DNA of 64,000 bases, taken from positions 62,001 to 126,000 of the forward strand of contig NZ_CP125651.1 of assembly GCF_030053135.1 (NCBI RefSeq). The letters run 5' to 3'. Each line of letters opens with the position of its first letter. Position 1 is the first letter of the stretch. The notes below the pieces were generated by a model. The model did not search any database. It had not been told where the DNA came from and saw only the letters and a program-made list of their open reading frames with translations. Positions 42,601 to 51,353 of this stretch are shown in pieces. Origin of the DNA: Rhizobium sp. BT04. Lineage in GTDB: Bacteria; Pseudomonadota; Alphaproteobacteria; Rhizobiales; Rhizobiaceae. The position numbers and the translations under genes are program-made.

Positions 42601-45600
42601 CGGTGCCGGGCACGTTCGCCTGGCCGCCGAGGCGCCCCTCGACGCCGACCTCGCGCGCCACCGTGGTCACCTGATCGGCGAAGGTCGCGAGCGTGTTGGT
42701 CATGTTGTTGATCGTTTCGGCAAGGGCGGCCACCTCGCCCTTGGATGCGACGGTGAGATTCTGCTTGAGGTCGCCGTTCGCCACCGCCGTCACCACCTTG
42801 ACGATGCCGCGCACCTGCTCGGTCAGGTTGGCCGCCATGACGTTGACGGTGTCGGTCAGGTCCTTCCAGGTACCGGCGACACCCGGCACCTGCGCCTGGC
42901 CGCCGAGCTTGCCTTCGGTGCCGACTTCGCGGGCGACGCGCGTCACTTCGCCGGCGAAAGCATTGAGCTGGTCCACCATGGTGTTGATGGTGTTCTTCAG
43001 TTCGAGAATTTCCCCCTTCACGTCGACGGTGATCTTGCGTGACAGGTCGCCGCGCGCCACGGCCGTCGTCACTTCGGCGATGTTTCTGACCTGGGTCGTC
43101 AGATTGGCGGCGAGCAGGTTGACGTTGTCGGTCAGATCCTTCCAGGTACCGGCGACGCCTGGAACGACGGCTTGGCCGCCGAGCCTGCCGTCGGTGCCGA
43201 CTTCGCGGGCGACGCGCGTTACTTCGCCGGCGAAGGAGCGAAGCTGATCGACCATGGTATTCAGGGTATCCTTCAGAAGCAGGATTTCGCCGCGCACGTC
43301 GACGGTGATCTTACGCGACAGGTCGCCATTGGCGATCGCGGTCGCAACCTCGGCGATGTTGCGCACCTGCGCCGTCAGGTTGCCCGCCATGGAGTTGACG
43401 CTGTCGGTCAGGTCCTTCCAGGTACCGGCCACACCCGAGACCTGCGCCTGGCCGCCGAGCTTGCCTTCGGTGCCGACTTCACGGGCGACACGCGTTACTT
43501 CACCGGCAAAGGCGTTGAGCTGATCCACCATCGTGTTGATGGTGTTTTTCAGTTCGAGGATTTCGCCCTTCACGTCGACGGTGATCTTGCGCGAGAGGTC
43601 GCCGCGCGCCACGGCGGTCGTGACTTCAGCGATGTTGCGCACCTGGCCGGTGAGGTTAGAGGCCATGGAATTGACGTTTTCGGTCAGGTCCTTCCAGGTG
43701 CCGGCGACACCCGGCACCTGCGCCTGGCCGCCGAGCTTGCCTTCGGTGCCGACCTCGCGGGCGACGCGCGTCACTTCCGAGGCGAACCGGTTCAGCTGGT
43801 CGACCATGGTGTTCAGCGTTTCCTTGAGCTCGAGGATTTCGCCCGAGACGGACACCGTGATCTTCTTCGACAGGTCGCCATTGGCGATCGCTGTGGAGAC
43901 TTCGGCGATGTTGCGCACCTGCGCCGTCAGGTTGCCCGCCATGGAGTTGACGCTGTCGGTCAGATCCTTCCAGGTGCCGGCAACACCGAGCACATTCGCC
44001 TGGCCGCCGAGCCGGCCTTCCGTGCCGACTTCGCGGGCGACGCGCGTGACTTCACCGGCAAAGCCGTTGAGCTGATCGACCATCGTGTTGATGGTTTCCT
44101 TCAGTTCGAGGATTTCCCCCGACACGGTGACGGTGATCTTCTTGGAGAGGTCGCCCTGGGCAACCGCGGTCGCGACTTCGGCGATATTGCGCACTTGGCC
44201 CGTCAGGTTGGAGGCCATGGAATTGACGCTGTCGGTCAAGTCTTTCCAGGTGCCGGCGACGCCGCGCACGTTTGCCTGACCGCCGAGCCGGCCCTCGGTG
44301 CCCACTTCGCGAGCAACACGGGTCACTTCCGAGGCGAAGGCGTTCAACTGATCGACCATCGTATTGATGGTTTCCTTCAATTCGAGGATCTCGCCCTTCA
44401 CGTCGACAGTGATCTTCTTCGACAGGTCGCCATTGGCGATCGCGGTCGAGACTTCGGCGATATTGCGCACCTGCGCCGTCAGGTTGCCGCCCATCGAGTT
44501 GACATTTTCGGTCAGATCCTTCCAGGTGCCGGCGACGCCGCGCACATTGGCCTGGCCGCCGAGCCGGCCTTCGGTACCCACTTCACGGGCCACACGCGTT
44601 ACTTCCGAGGCGAAGGCGTTCAGCTGATCGACCATCGTGTTGATCGTCTCTTTCAGCTCGAGGATTTCCCCCGACACCGTGACGGTGATCTTCTTCGACA
44701 GGTCGCCATTGGCGATCGCGGTCGAGACCTCGGCGATGTTGCGTACCTGCGCCGTCAGGTTCGACGCCATGGAATTGACATTGTCGGTCAGATCCTTCCA
44801 GGTGCCGGCGACACCGGGCACCTGCGCCTGGCCGCCAAGCCTGCCTTCGGTGCCGACTTCGCGCGCGACGCGCGTCACTTCGCCGGCAAAACCGTTCAGC
44901 TGGTCGACCATCGTGTTGATGGTTTCCTTGAGTTCCAGAATTTCGCCCGAGACGTCGACGGTGATCTTGCGCGACAGGTCGCCGCGCGCCACGGCCGTCG
45001 TCACCTGGGCGATATTGCGGACCTGGGCCGTCAGGTTGCCGCACATGGCGTTGACGCTATCGGTCAGGTCCTTCCAGGTGCCGGCCACACCCGGCACCAG
45101 CGCCTGGCCGCCGAGCTTGCCTTCGGTGCCGACCTCGCGGGCGACGCGCGTCACTTCCGAGGCGAAGGATCTGAGCTGGTCGACCATGGTGTTGATCGCT
45201 TCTTTCAGCTGCAGGATTTCGCCGCGCACGTCGACGGTGATCTTCTTCGAAAGGTCGCCGTTGGCCACCGCGATCGTCACCTCCGCGATGTTGCGCACCT
45301 GCGCCGTCAGGTTCGACGCCATCGAGTTTACACTTTCGGTCAGATCCTTCCAGACGCCGGTCACCTCCGGCACCTGCGCCTGCCCGCCGAGCTTGCCGTC
45401 GGTGCCGACTTCGCGGGCGACGCGCGTCACTTCAGAGGTGAAGACGCTCAGCTGCTTGATCATCGTGTTGACGATATCGGCCGAGCGCAGGAATTCGCCT
45501 TTCAACGCCCGCCCGTCGACGTCGAGCGGCACGGTCTGCAGCAGGTCACCCTTGGCAACCGCGGTGATCGTGCGCGTGACCGCCGTCGTCGGCCACAGCA

Positions 45601-45955
45601 GGTCGTCGATCAGGCCGTTGATCGAGCCTTCCATTTCCGACCAGGAACCATCCGACAGGCCGAAACGCACCCGCGTGCTCGTTCGCCCGTCCCGGCCGAC
45701 GACCTGGCCCACATGTTCGAGCTGCTGGGCCATGCGCTGATTGGCGGCGATGATGTCGTTCAGCGCATCGGCGACCTTGCCGGTGACGCCGGTGAGGTCG
45801 GTGCGCATCCGCACGGAAAAGTCACCGCGCCTGACGGCGACAAGGACCTCGAGAAGGGCGCTGGCATCGTTAAACGCCATGGTTTTGTGGTCGTGTCCGT
45901 TGAGGCTTTCTGCCACGGCGTCATCGCGCGAAAATTCACTGGTTTGCTTGCTCAC
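39656..45955 (-). CDS. Giant soluble hybrid histidine kinase with an 11-unit HAMP array
   Basis: A 2099-residue cytosolic kinase starting at GTG 45955 after GGGGGGATTCC. A HAMP-like region fills residues about 30-178. Eleven tandem 92-residue units follow (179-1190; VAREVG-starting, with GTWKDLT and GDLS motifs, each holding two HAMP-like helices). Next are a GAF domain (about 1205-1350), a coiled coil, and HisKA with H1434 in [10 protein letters not shown]. The HATPase domain has [12 protein letters not shown], and three receivers carry D1761, D1883 and D2030 as likely phospho-sites. No transmembrane segment is visible. The layout recalls fungal Nik1/Os-1-type HAMP-repeat kinases (osmosensing). 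It is co-transcribed with the kinase at 37972. Sensing role unknown; osmotic or ionic strength is a reasonable guess. Confidence 0.93.
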   Translation of the reverse strand: MSKQTSEFSRDDAVAESLNGHDHKTMAFNDASALLEVLVAVRRGDFSVRMRTDLTGVTGKVADALNDIIAANQRMAQQLEHVGQVVGRDGRTSTRVRFGLSDGSWSEMEGSINGLIDDLLWPTTAVTRTITAVAKGDLLQTVPLDVDGRALKGEFLRSADIVNTMIKQLSVFTSEVTRVAREVGTDGKLGGQAQVPEVTGVWKDLTESVNSMASNLTAQVRNIAEVTIAVANGDLSKKITVDVRGEILQLKEAINTMVDQLRSFASEVTRVAREVGTEGKLGGQALVPGVAGTWKDLTDSVNAMCGNLTAQVRNIAQVTTAVARGDLSRKITVDVSGEILELKETINTMVDQLNGFAGEVTRVAREVGTEGRLGGQAQVPGVAGTWKDLTDNVNSMASNLTAQVRNIAEVSTAIANGDLSKKITVTVSGEILELKETINTMVDQLNAFASEVTRVAREVGTEGRLGGQANVRGVAGTWKDLTENVNSMGGNLTAQVRNIAEVSTAIANGDLSKKITVDVKGEILELKETINTMVDQLNAFASEVTRVAREVGTEGRLGGQANVRGVAGTWKDLTDSVNSMASNLTGQVRNIAEVATAVAQGDLSKKITVTVSGEILELKETINTMVDQLNGFAGEVTRVAREVGTEGRLGGQANVLGVAGTWKDLTDSVNSMAGNLTAQVRNIAEVSTAIANGDLSKKITVSVSGEILELKETLNTMVDQLNRFASEVTRVAREVGTEGKLGGQAQVPGVAGTWKDLTENVNSMASNLTGQVRNIAEVTTAVARGDLSRKITVDVKGEILELKNTINTMVDQLNAFAGEVTRVAREVGTEGKLGGQAQVSGVAGTWKDLTDSVNSMAGNLTAQVRNIAEVATAIANGDLSRKITVDVRGEILLLKDTLNTMVDQLRSFAGEVTRVAREVGTDGRLGGQAVVPGVAGTWKDLTDNVNLLAANLTTQVRNIAEVTTAVARGDLSRKITVDVKGEILELKNTINTMVDQLNAFAGEVTRVAREVGTEGKLGGQAQVPGVAGTWKDLTDTVNVMAANLTEQVRGIVKVVTAVANGDLKQNLTVASKGEVAALAETINNMTNTLATFADQVTTVAREVGVEGRLGGQANVPGTAGTWKDLTGNVNLLAANLTTQVRAIAEVATAVTKGDLTRSIKVDARGEVAELKDNINTMIDNLRLTTERNTEQDWLKTNLARFTNMLQGQRDLTLVGKMLLSELAPLVGAHQGVIYQVDAEERQPVLSLLSVYAQGVEAAHPARLEFGQGLVGQCASDARRILVTDLPDNVVPISSGVFTTLPRSAIVLPVHFEGQVKAVIELASAGEFTELQLSFLDQLTTSIGIVLNSIEATMQTEGLLKQSQQLAAELQTQQRELQQTNEQLGQKAQQLEERNVEVEAKNQEIEQARRALEEKATELALTSKYKSEFLANMSHELRTPLNSILILGQQLGENPDGNLSGKQVEFAKTIHGAGTDLLNLISDILDLSKIESGTVSVDAEEIFVSNLLEMMARPFRHEAENRNLSFAVEVDGDVTKSIITDSKRLQQILKNLLSNAFKFTAQGGVTLRVALATGGWSPDHPSLRHAPSVIAFEVVDTGIGIPPEKQRIIFEAFQQADASTSRKYGGTGLGLAISRELANLLGGEIQLRSTPGVGSTFVLYLPLTYVGAAAIAPKPAPAPANVVEFAEAAARRAEKPTEHVADDRHRIAVGDSVLLVVEDDAHYARVLVDLARDNGFKVLVAMRGSDALVLAQEYKPSAISLDIFLPDMLGWTVLSQLKQNSQTRHIPVQIISLDEDRQHGLTRGAFAFMSKPTTPEGLGKALSRLKAYAQQRRKHLLLVEDNEAERLSVTALLGHDDIDITSVGSGSEALDALKQDPPDCVVLDLTLPDMSGFEVLERIRDDAEIGEVPVVVFTGRELSPEEDATLHSMARSVVVKGVESPERLLDETALFLHRVVADLPAAKQATLQELHSSDEDLVGETVLLVDDDARNIFALSSVLERRGMRVLTATTGSEAIDVINNEPTVAIVLMDIMMPGMDGYETMQVIRSEPRFRRLPILALTAKAMKGDREKCLEAGASDYLAKPVNTEQLLSALRMWLHR
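42386..45421 (-). repeat. 11 x 276-bp tandem coding repeat
   Basis: Eleven direct repeats of 276 bp (92 codons) encode the HAMP array. All are in frame, and I counted several at exactly 92 residues. DNA identity between neighbouring units is high, as in the repeated GCGACGCGCGTCACTTC and AGGTCCTTCCAGGTGCCGGC words. The first and last two units are the most diverged. Such an array can lose or gain units by recombination. Confidence 0.9.
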
Positions 45956-46074
45956 GGAATCCCCCCTTTTCGAAACCAAGTAATTAGTGCTCGACTGGAA
46001 AAAGGGTATGGGGGCCCCGCAGGGTTGCAGAGTCAAGTTAACCCGACGTCAAAACGCCAAACTTTACCGGTGCG

Positions 46075-46100
46075 GGAACAGTTTACCGCGCGTCCTCGTT
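46075..46100 (+). promoter_or_regulatory. EcfG-type promoter
   Basis: GGAAC at 46075-46079 and CGTT at 46097-46100 are separated by 17 bases, a consensus match for the alphaproteobacterial general-stress sigma factor. The start codon at 46124 follows 23 bases later. Confidence 0.7.
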
Positions 46101-46123
46101 TCCGTCCCGATAAGGAGAACGAC

Positions 46124-46576
46124 ATGTCGAACGTCTCAAGGACAGGCAAGGAAGAGATCAACAACGCGACCAGCCCGACCACCTTCGGCAGGTCGGTCGA
46201 GAGCCAGGCGCAGATGCGGGATGCGGCCGCAGAGGCATCGCCCGAAACCGGCGGCGAGATGCTCAACATCTACCGGCTGGAACCGATCGCCAGACCCGAC
46301 GATCCCAGATGGGACAATGCCCCCGGACATGGCGTCGTCGTCGTCGCCGCCAGAACGGCGGGCGATGCCAGGATCGTCGCCGCGGCGCGCGAACTCGATT
46401 TCATGGAAGTGGACGCAGCTCCCGCCGAGGATGTGACGACCGCAAATGCCAGCGCCTTCCGCGACGACAAGCTCTACACCGTGATCGAGATCGATCGGAA
46501 CAGACGTGATATCCAGCGCGGCATTCTTGACGGCACGATTTCGGTCGATACCATCCGCCCGGTCGAGCCGGATTAA
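46124..46576 (+). CDS. Protein of unknown function under an EcfG-type promoter (150 aa)
   Basis: Not recognised. Starts MSNVSRTGKEEINNATSPTTF after AAGGAGAACGAC. The 150-residue protein has a low-complexity polar N-terminus (about 1-55). A folded part follows: LNIYRLEPIARPDDPRWDNA, GVVVVAARTAGDARIVAAAREL and KLYTVIEIDRNRRDIQRGIL. Similar short stress-related rhizobial proteins exist, but I cannot name a family. Its promoter implies induction in the general stress response. The gene at 46602 follows 25 bp downstream and may share the transcript. Confidence 0.7.
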   Translation: MSNVSRTGKEEINNATSPTTFGRSVESQAQMRDAAAEASPETGGEMLNIYRLEPIARPDDPRWDNAPGHGVVVVAARTAGDARIVAAARELDFMEVDAAPAEDVTTANASAFRDDKLYTVIEIDRNRRDIQRGILDGTISVDTIRPVEPD

Positions 46577-46601
46577 GTCGCATCTTTTCATTGGAGCTCT
46601 C

Positions 46602-46883
46602 ATGAATACCGCCAATCTGCAGCTCAAGGGCCTCATCATGGCGATGGCCTCGCTATGCGATGCCATCGTCGAGAAGGAATTGCTCACCCGCGGAGAAATC
46701 GATGCCGCGCTCTCGAAAGCCCAAAGGGCGATCGAAGAGGATGACGACCATGAGCTCTCCGGCTCCAACCGCGCTGCGATCCTGTTCCCCATCCGTGTGC
46801 TGCAGCTCGCCGGCGAGGCCGCCGGCGGAGACGAACGGCTGACATTTTCGGATTATGCCAAGCGCGTCGGAAAACTCAGCTGA
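46602..46883 (+). CDS. Small protein of unknown function (93 aa)
   Basis: Not recognised. The start at 46602 (MNTANLQLKGLIMAMASLCDA) follows TTGGAGCTCTC; the longer frame from 46506 begins inside the previous gene and is rejected. The 93 residues are helical and mildly hydrophobic at the N-terminus (LKGLIMAMASLCDAIVEKELLTRGEIDAALSKAQ), then acidic. It is 25 bp after the stress gene and directly before the hydrolase gene, so all three may form one operon. Confidence 0.65.
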   Translation: MNTANLQLKGLIMAMASLCDAIVEKELLTRGEIDAALSKAQRAIEEDDDHELSGSNRAAILFPIRVLQLAGEAAGGDERLTFSDYAKRVGKLS

Positions 46884-46885
46884 CC

Positions 46886-47749
46886 GTGTTCGAAGGCTTT
46901 GCCCTCGAAACAGTCGATGTCGACCGAGGTTCGCTTCGCGTCCGCCACGGCGGATCGGGACCGGCCATTCTCCTTCTCCACGGCCATCCCAGAACGCATA
47001 TGACCTGGGGCAAGGTGGCGGATCACCTGTCGCCTGATTTTACAGTCGTCTGTCCCGATCTTCCCGGCTTCGGCCGTTCCTACCAGCCGGTCGATGCTCC
47101 CGACAGCAGCAACTCCTCCAAGCGCGCCAAGGCTGAGGCCCTCGTTGAGCTGATGCGACGGTTGGGCCATGAGAAATTCGCAGTGGTCGGCCACGACCGC
47201 GGAAGCCTCACGGCCTTCCGCATGGCGATGGATCATCCCGACCGCGTGCTGAGGCTCGTCGTCGCCGACGGCATCCCCGTCGTCGAACATCTCGAACGCG
47301 CCGACTGGAAATTTGCCAGAGACTGGTATCACTGGTTCTTCTTCGCTCAGCCGGAAAAGCCGGAACGGGCGATTTCGACCGATCCGCTGGCGTGGTACGA
47401 CGAACTCTCCCCGACGCTGATGGGAAGGCAAGCCTATGACGACCTGCTCGAAATTATCAACGATCCGGCCGTGATCCACGGGATGATCGAGGACTATCGC
47501 GCCGGCCTCAGCATCGATCATCTTCACGACCGGGAGGACCGCGACGCCGGGCGGAAAGTGATCTGCCCCATGCTCTGCCTCTGGTCGCTGCGCGACGACA
47601 TGGAACAGATCTACGGCGACCCCGTTGCCATCTGGCGGGCCTGGGCGGATGACGTACGCGGCTTTGGCATAGACAGCGGCCATCACGTGGCCGAAGAGAA
47701 CCCGGAAGCGCTGTCGCAGGCCATCCAAGAGTTTCTCGAAACTGGGTAG
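46886..47749 (+). CDS. Alpha/beta hydrolase of the fluoroacetate/haloacid-dehalogenase type
   Basis: Alpha/beta-hydrolase of 287 residues starting at GTG 46886. Motifs are HGHPRTHMTW (oxyanion region), nucleophile D104 in GHDRGSLTAF, D128 in VADGIP, W150 in WYHWFF and catalytic H266/H267 in GIDSGHHVAEE. The FAcD-type GHDRG motif supports the dehalogenase/haloacetate branch. However, the second arginine used for fluoroacetate (R114 in the structural model, four residues after the nucleophile) is a leucine here (L108), so true defluorination is doubtful. The ribosome-binding site is weak, so coupling with the preceding gene (3-bp gap) is likely. Confidence 0.82.
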   Translation: MFEGFALETVDVDRGSLRVRHGGSGPAILLLHGHPRTHMTWGKVADHLSPDFTVVCPDLPGFGRSYQPVDAPDSSNSSKRAKAEALVELMRRLGHEKFAVVGHDRGSLTAFRMAMDHPDRVLRLVVADGIPVVEHLERADWKFARDWYHWFFFAQPEKPERAISTDPLAWYDELSPTLMGRQAYDDLLEIINDPAVIHGMIEDYRAGLSIDHLHDREDRDAGRKVICPMLCLWSLRDDMEQIYGDPVAIWRAWADDVRGFGIDSGHHVAEENPEALSQAIQEFLETG

Positions 47750-47767
47750 CGGCTCGGCTCGAGCCGC
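47749..47767. terminator. Intrinsic terminator-like hairpin after the hydrolase gene
   Basis: GCGGCTCG pairs with CGAGCCGC around a three-base loop, starting in the stop codon region, and is followed by GCTTTGTT. The strong GC stem and T-containing tail suggest termination before the iron-transport operon. Confidence 0.6.
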
Positions 47768-47820
47768 GCTTTGTTAGCACACAGCCGGCCTGCGACGCTC
47801 GTGCTGCCAACTTTTGCAAT

Positions 47821-47843
47821 AACATGAGAATTTTTCTCTTGTT
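47821..47843. promoter_or_regulatory. 23-bp near-palindrome upstream of the iron-type ABC operon
   Basis: AACATGAGAATTTTTCTCTTGTT is a palindrome except at one pair (T/T) and the central base. Its GAGAA-N3-TTCTC core resembles the Irr-regulated ICE box (AGAA-N3-TTCT) of rhizobia. It lies 60 bp before the binding-protein gene. A role for Irr, RirA or another iron regulator is possible but unproven. Confidence 0.5.
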
Positions 47844-47903
47844 TTCCGATCACTCCTGTGGCTATACCCCGGCCCGCATACTTTCACGCACCGGGATTTC
47901 TAC

Positions 47904-48929
47904 GTGACCAGCCTCAAATCACTTCTGGCCGCCTGCGGCCTCTCCGCCCTGATCGGTCTTGCCGCCAACCCGTCATTCGCCGGTTCGACGACCTACCCGC
48001 TGACCCTGGAAAACTGCGGAACTGAGGTAACCTTCAAGAAGGCGCCCGAGCGGGCGATCGGCCTCGGCCAGAACAGCGCGGAAATCCTGCTGCTGCTCGG
48101 CCTTGAGGACAAGATGGTCGGCACCGCCTTCTGGCCGAGCAAGGTCCTGCCGCAGCTCGCCGAGGCCAATGTCAAGGTTAAGCTTCTCACGGTCGAGATG
48201 CCGACCTTCGAGTCGATCCTCGCCGAAAATCCCGATTTCGTGGCCGTCGCCCTGCCGAGTCTCGTCGGGCCGAACAGCAAGATCGCCAAGCGCGACGATT
48301 TCGACAAGGTCGGCGTCGCCACCTATCTTTCGCCCAGCACCTGCCTCAGCACCAAGGACGTTAAAGACCAGTACGGCGGCCGCGGTGAGCTGTGGAACAT
48401 GGATCTCCTCTACAAGGAGATCGGTGATCTCTCTGAGATTTTCGACGTCGCCGACCGGGGTCAGGCGCTGATTGCCGACTTCAAGGCACGTGAGGCCAAG
48501 CTTCGCTCCGGCGTTTCCAAGGACGGCAAGAATCTGTCCTATGTCTTCTGGTTCTCCAGCCCCAGCCCGTCGGCCGATGCCTATGTCGGCGGTAAAAACA
48601 GCGCTTCCGGCTTCATCGCCGACCTGCTCGGCGGGCATAATGCAATCGACGCGGCAGCGGAATGGCCGACCATCGGTTGGGAAGGTATCATCGCCGCCAA
48701 TCCCGACGTCATCGTCGTCGCCAGCCTCGATCGCAACCGCTGGGAACTCGACAAGCCCGAGGCCAAGATCAACTTCCTGAACACCGATCCGGCCGTCAGC
48801 CAGATCCCGGCCGTCAAGAACAAGGCGATCGTCGTCATGGACGGCCAGGCCATGAACCCGACCATTCGCACGATCTACGGCGCCGAGCAGGTGGCGGAGC
48901 AGCTGAAGGCTCTCGGTCTGCTGAAGTGA
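47904..48929 (+). CDS. Iron/siderophore/B12-type ABC substrate-binding protein
   Basis: Periplasmic binding protein of 341 residues, starting at GTG 47904 (MTSLKSLLAACGLSALIGLAANPSFAGS, a signal peptide cut after SFA). The mature protein has the two-lobe PeripBP_2 type features: RAIGLGQNSAEILLLLGLEDKMVGTAFW, VEMPTFESILAENPDFVAVALPS and GWEGIIAANPDVIVVASLDR. It is the FecB/FhuD type that binds ferric siderophores, haem or cobalamin; the ligand cannot be told from sequence. It is followed with a four-base overlap (GTGA) by the permease gene. The near-palindrome upstream suggests metal regulation. Confidence 0.88.
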   Translation: MTSLKSLLAACGLSALIGLAANPSFAGSTTYPLTLENCGTEVTFKKAPERAIGLGQNSAEILLLLGLEDKMVGTAFWPSKVLPQLAEANVKVKLLTVEMPTFESILAENPDFVAVALPSLVGPNSKIAKRDDFDKVGVATYLSPSTCLSTKDVKDQYGGRGELWNMDLLYKEIGDLSEIFDVADRGQALIADFKAREAKLRSGVSKDGKNLSYVFWFSSPSPSADAYVGGKNSASGFIADLLGGHNAIDAAAEWPTIGWEGIIAANPDVIVVASLDRNRWELDKPEAKINFLNTDPAVSQIPAVKNKAIVVMDGQAMNPTIRTIYGAEQVAEQLKALGLLK

Positions 48930-49966
48930 CGGAAGCGGGCAGTCTCTTCCGGCAGCTGGGGGCAGTCACAGCACTTCTCCTGGCCTCCCTCTGCCTCATC
49001 GCTGTCGCCGTCGGTGTCAGCGTCGGGATCGGCGACCTGCCGATCCCGCTGACGACCACTTTTTCGGCCGTCACCAACCGGCTCGGATGGACCGCGGTTG
49101 AGCTGAACCGCATCCACGAGACTGTCATCTGGGATTATCGCTTGAGCCGGGCGCTCGTTGCCGCCTTCTGCGGTTCGGGCCTGGCGTTGTCGGGCGCGAT
49201 CATGCAGTCGCTGTTGCGCAACCCGCTTGCCGAACCCTATGTGCTCGGCATCTCCGCCGGCGCCTCGACCGGCGCCGTCGCGATAGTCATCTTAGGCGTC
49301 GGCTCCGGCGCGGTATCGCTATCATCAGGCGCCTTCGCCGGGGCTTTCGCAGCCTTCTTCTTCGTCGCACTGCTGTCGAACGGCACGCGCGGCGGCGCGG
49401 ACCGCACCATTCTCGCCGGTGTGGCCGCATCGCAGCTCTTCAACGCCTCGACCTCCTATATCGTCACCACGTCGGCCAATGCGCAGCAGGCCCGCGACGT
49501 CATGTTCTGGCTGCTCGGCAGTTTCGGCGGCGTGCGCTGGCCGGAATTCGCGCTGGTTTCGGTCGTCGTCGGTCTCGGCCTCGTCGGCTGTCTGTTCTAC
49601 GCCCGCGTGCTCGACGCCTTCGCTTTCGGCGACGAGGCGGCATCCTCGCTCGGCGTCAATGTCGGCCGCGCCCGCATGGTGCTCTTCGCGCTGACCGCCA
49701 TGATGACGGCGACGATCGTCAGCATGGTCGGTTCCATCGGCTTCGTCGGTCTCGTCGTGCCGCATGTCGCCCGCTTTGTCGTCGGGCCGCTTCATATCCG
49801 GCTTCTGCCGGCCTGCGCCATCGGGGGAGCGATCTTCATGGTGGTCGCCGATATCGCCGCGCGCGCCCTCATTCCCAACCAGATCCTGCCGATCGGCGTC
49901 GTCACGGCGCTGGTGGGCGTTCCCTTCTTCTCGATCATCCTCTACCGGTTCCAGCGCGCGTCATGA
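48926..49966 (+). CDS. FecCD-family ABC transporter permease
   Basis: Membrane subunit of the importer (346 residues from GTG 48926, overlapping the previous stop). It shows about nine hydrophobic segments and the family signatures RLSRALVAAFCGSGLALSGAIMQSLLRNPLAEPYVLGISAGAS (quoted as one motif region), then GSIGFVGLVVPHVARFVVG and ILPIGVVTALVGVPFF. The DYRLSR start of the helix and the ARALI-type end are standard for FecCD/BtuC. The next gene, the ATPase, begins inside its stop (ATGA). Confidence 0.92.
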   Translation: MTEAGSLFRQLGAVTALLLASLCLIAVAVGVSVGIGDLPIPLTTTFSAVTNRLGWTAVELNRIHETVIWDYRLSRALVAAFCGSGLALSGAIMQSLLRNPLAEPYVLGISAGASTGAVAIVILGVGSGAVSLSSGAFAGAFAAFFFVALLSNGTRGGADRTILAGVAASQLFNASTSYIVTTSANAQQARDVMFWLLGSFGGVRWPEFALVSVVVGLGLVGCLFYARVLDAFAFGDEAASSLGVNVGRARMVLFALTAMMTATIVSMVGSIGFVGLVVPHVARFVVGPLHIRLLPACAIGGAIFMVVADIAARALIPNQILPIGVVTALVGVPFFSIILYRFQRAS

Positions 49967-50721
49967 GCATCAAAGCCGACAACCTCACCTGGAAAATTGG
50001 CAAGAAGACCATTCTGGACGGCGTGTCCCTGGAGGCGCAGCCCGGCCGGATGCTCGGCCTGCTCGGGCCGAACGGCTCGGGCAAGACCTCGCTGCTGCGG
50101 CTTCTCGCCGGGCTGAAGCGGCCGCATTCCGGCCGCGTCACGCTCGACCAGGCTGACCTCGGCACGATCGGCCGCCGCTCGATTGCCCGGCGGATCGCCT
50201 TTGTCGAGCAGCATGCGACGACGAATGCCAATCTGAAGGTGGTCGACGTCGTCAAGCTCGGAAGGTTTCCGCACCGGTCGATGTTCTCGGGCTGGACCAG
50301 GGCCGACGAAGAGGCGGTCGAAGGAGCGCTTGCGCGCGCAGGCATGGCGGAGAAGCGCGACGATCGCTGGCAGAATCTCTCGGGCGGCGAAAAGCAGCGC
50401 ACCCATATCGCAAGGGCGCTCGCCCAGTCGCCGCAGGAGCTAATCCTCGACGAGCCCACGAACCATCTCGACATCCAGCACCAGATCGGCCTGATGCGGC
50501 TCGTCTCCGGCCTGCCGATCACCAGCATCGTCGCTTTGCACGATCTCAACCATGCCGCCATGTTCTGCAATGAGCTTGTTATCATGCAGCAAGGCAGGAT
50601 CGTCGCCTCCGGCGCACCACAGGACGTGTTGAGCGAAGACCTTCTGCGCGACGTCTTTTCCGTCGAAGCCCGCATCGAAGCCTCGCCCTACCATTCGCGT
50701 CCGCACATCCACTATCTCTAG
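49963..50721 (+). CDS. FecE/BtuD-type ABC transporter ATPase
   Basis: ATP-binding subunit of 252 residues. Walker A is GPNGSGKTSLLRLLAG (about 32-47), the Q-loop region lies near FVEQHATT, the signature is LSGGEKQRTHIARAL, Walker B is LILDEPTNHLD, and the H-loop is VALHDLNHAAMF. It completes the three-gene importer with overlapping start and stop codons. A palindromic hairpin follows its stop and is shared with the convergent lrp gene. Confidence 0.93.
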   Translation: MSIKADNLTWKIGKKTILDGVSLEAQPGRMLGLLGPNGSGKTSLLRLLAGLKRPHSGRVTLDQADLGTIGRRSIARRIAFVEQHATTNANLKVVDVVKLGRFPHRSMFSGWTRADEEAVEGALARAGMAEKRDDRWQNLSGGEKQRTHIARALAQSPQELILDEPTNHLDIQHQIGLMRLVSGLPITSIVALHDLNHAAMFCNELVIMQQGRIVASGAPQDVLSEDLLRDVFSVEARIEASPYHSRPHIHYL

Positions 50722-50740
50722 TGAGAGCGGCCGCTCTCAC
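50721..50740. terminator. Bidirectional palindromic terminator
   Basis: GTGAGAGCGGCCGCTCTCAC is a perfect 20-base palindrome at the junction of two convergent genes, overlapping both stop regions. It has no T run but would form a stable hairpin in both transcripts. Confidence 0.6.
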
Positions 50741-51204
50741 GTCACGATCTGCAGCGGCAAAGCGGTCGTTTTCTTCAGCGTCTTGAGGACGATGCTCGAT
50801 TTGACCAACGCCAGATTGTCGGTAACCCGGATCATCCTTTCAAGAAACTGGCTGAGATGTTCGAGGTCGCGCGTCATCACCTTCATCAGAAAGTCGGCGT
50901 CGCCGGTCTGCGAATAACACTCCAGAATCTCCGGCGCGGTCTCGATAAAGCGGTGAAGCTGCTCGTTTCCGCCTTCGGTATGTGCTCTCAAGCTGACAAG
51001 CGTATGAGCAACGACCGTGAAACCTAGTTTTGCGGGATTGAGGATGGCCACGACGCTCTGGATATATTGCTCGTTGCGCAGCCTTTCCAAACGACGTGCG
51101 CATTGGGTCGCGGAGAGATTGACCTTCTGAGACAGTTCGCTCTGCGTCAGCTCGCTGTTTTGCTGGAGTGCGGCAAGCAGTTTGATATCGAACTGGTCAA
51201 GCAT
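50737..51204 (-). CDS. Lrp/AsnC-family regulator
   Basis: DNA-binding regulator of 155 residues preceded by GGAGGGGCC. The N-terminal HTH (about 5-60; DIKLLAALQQNSELTQSELS, LSATQCARRLERL) and the C-terminal RAM domain (VVAHTLVSLRAHT, ILECYSQTGDADFLMKVMTRD) are complete. The RAM domain usually binds an amino acid. It is divergent from the aminotransferase and ThDP-enzyme pair and probably controls them, binding the amino acid they degrade. Aromatic or branched-chain amino acids are possible effectors. Confidence 0.9.
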   Translation of the reverse strand: MLDQFDIKLLAALQQNSELTQSELSQKVNLSATQCARRLERLRNEQYIQSVVAILNPAKLGFTVVAHTLVSLRAHTEGGNEQLHRFIETAPEILECYSQTGDADFLMKVMTRDLEHLSQFLERMIRVTDNLALVKSSIVLKTLKKTTALPLQIVT

Positions 51205-51353
51205 GGCCCCTCCGAGATGGTGAATTTCTGCGCATCATAGCCGGATTGCGCCGATTGTCTGCACGCTTCCATCGACGCAGGGGGAAAATCGCAGAAATTC
51301 GGCATGACACTTCAGTTAATCTCCGACCCAGGATAGAGGAAACGAGGTGACTT

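Noticed and set aside
43172..46576. 1134-residue open frame on the plus strand opposite the giant kinase
   Set aside because: It mirrors the repeats of the real minus-strand gene, has no ribosome-binding site and unnatural composition (very rich in Arg, Gly, Asp, His). GC-rich coding strands produce such shadows.
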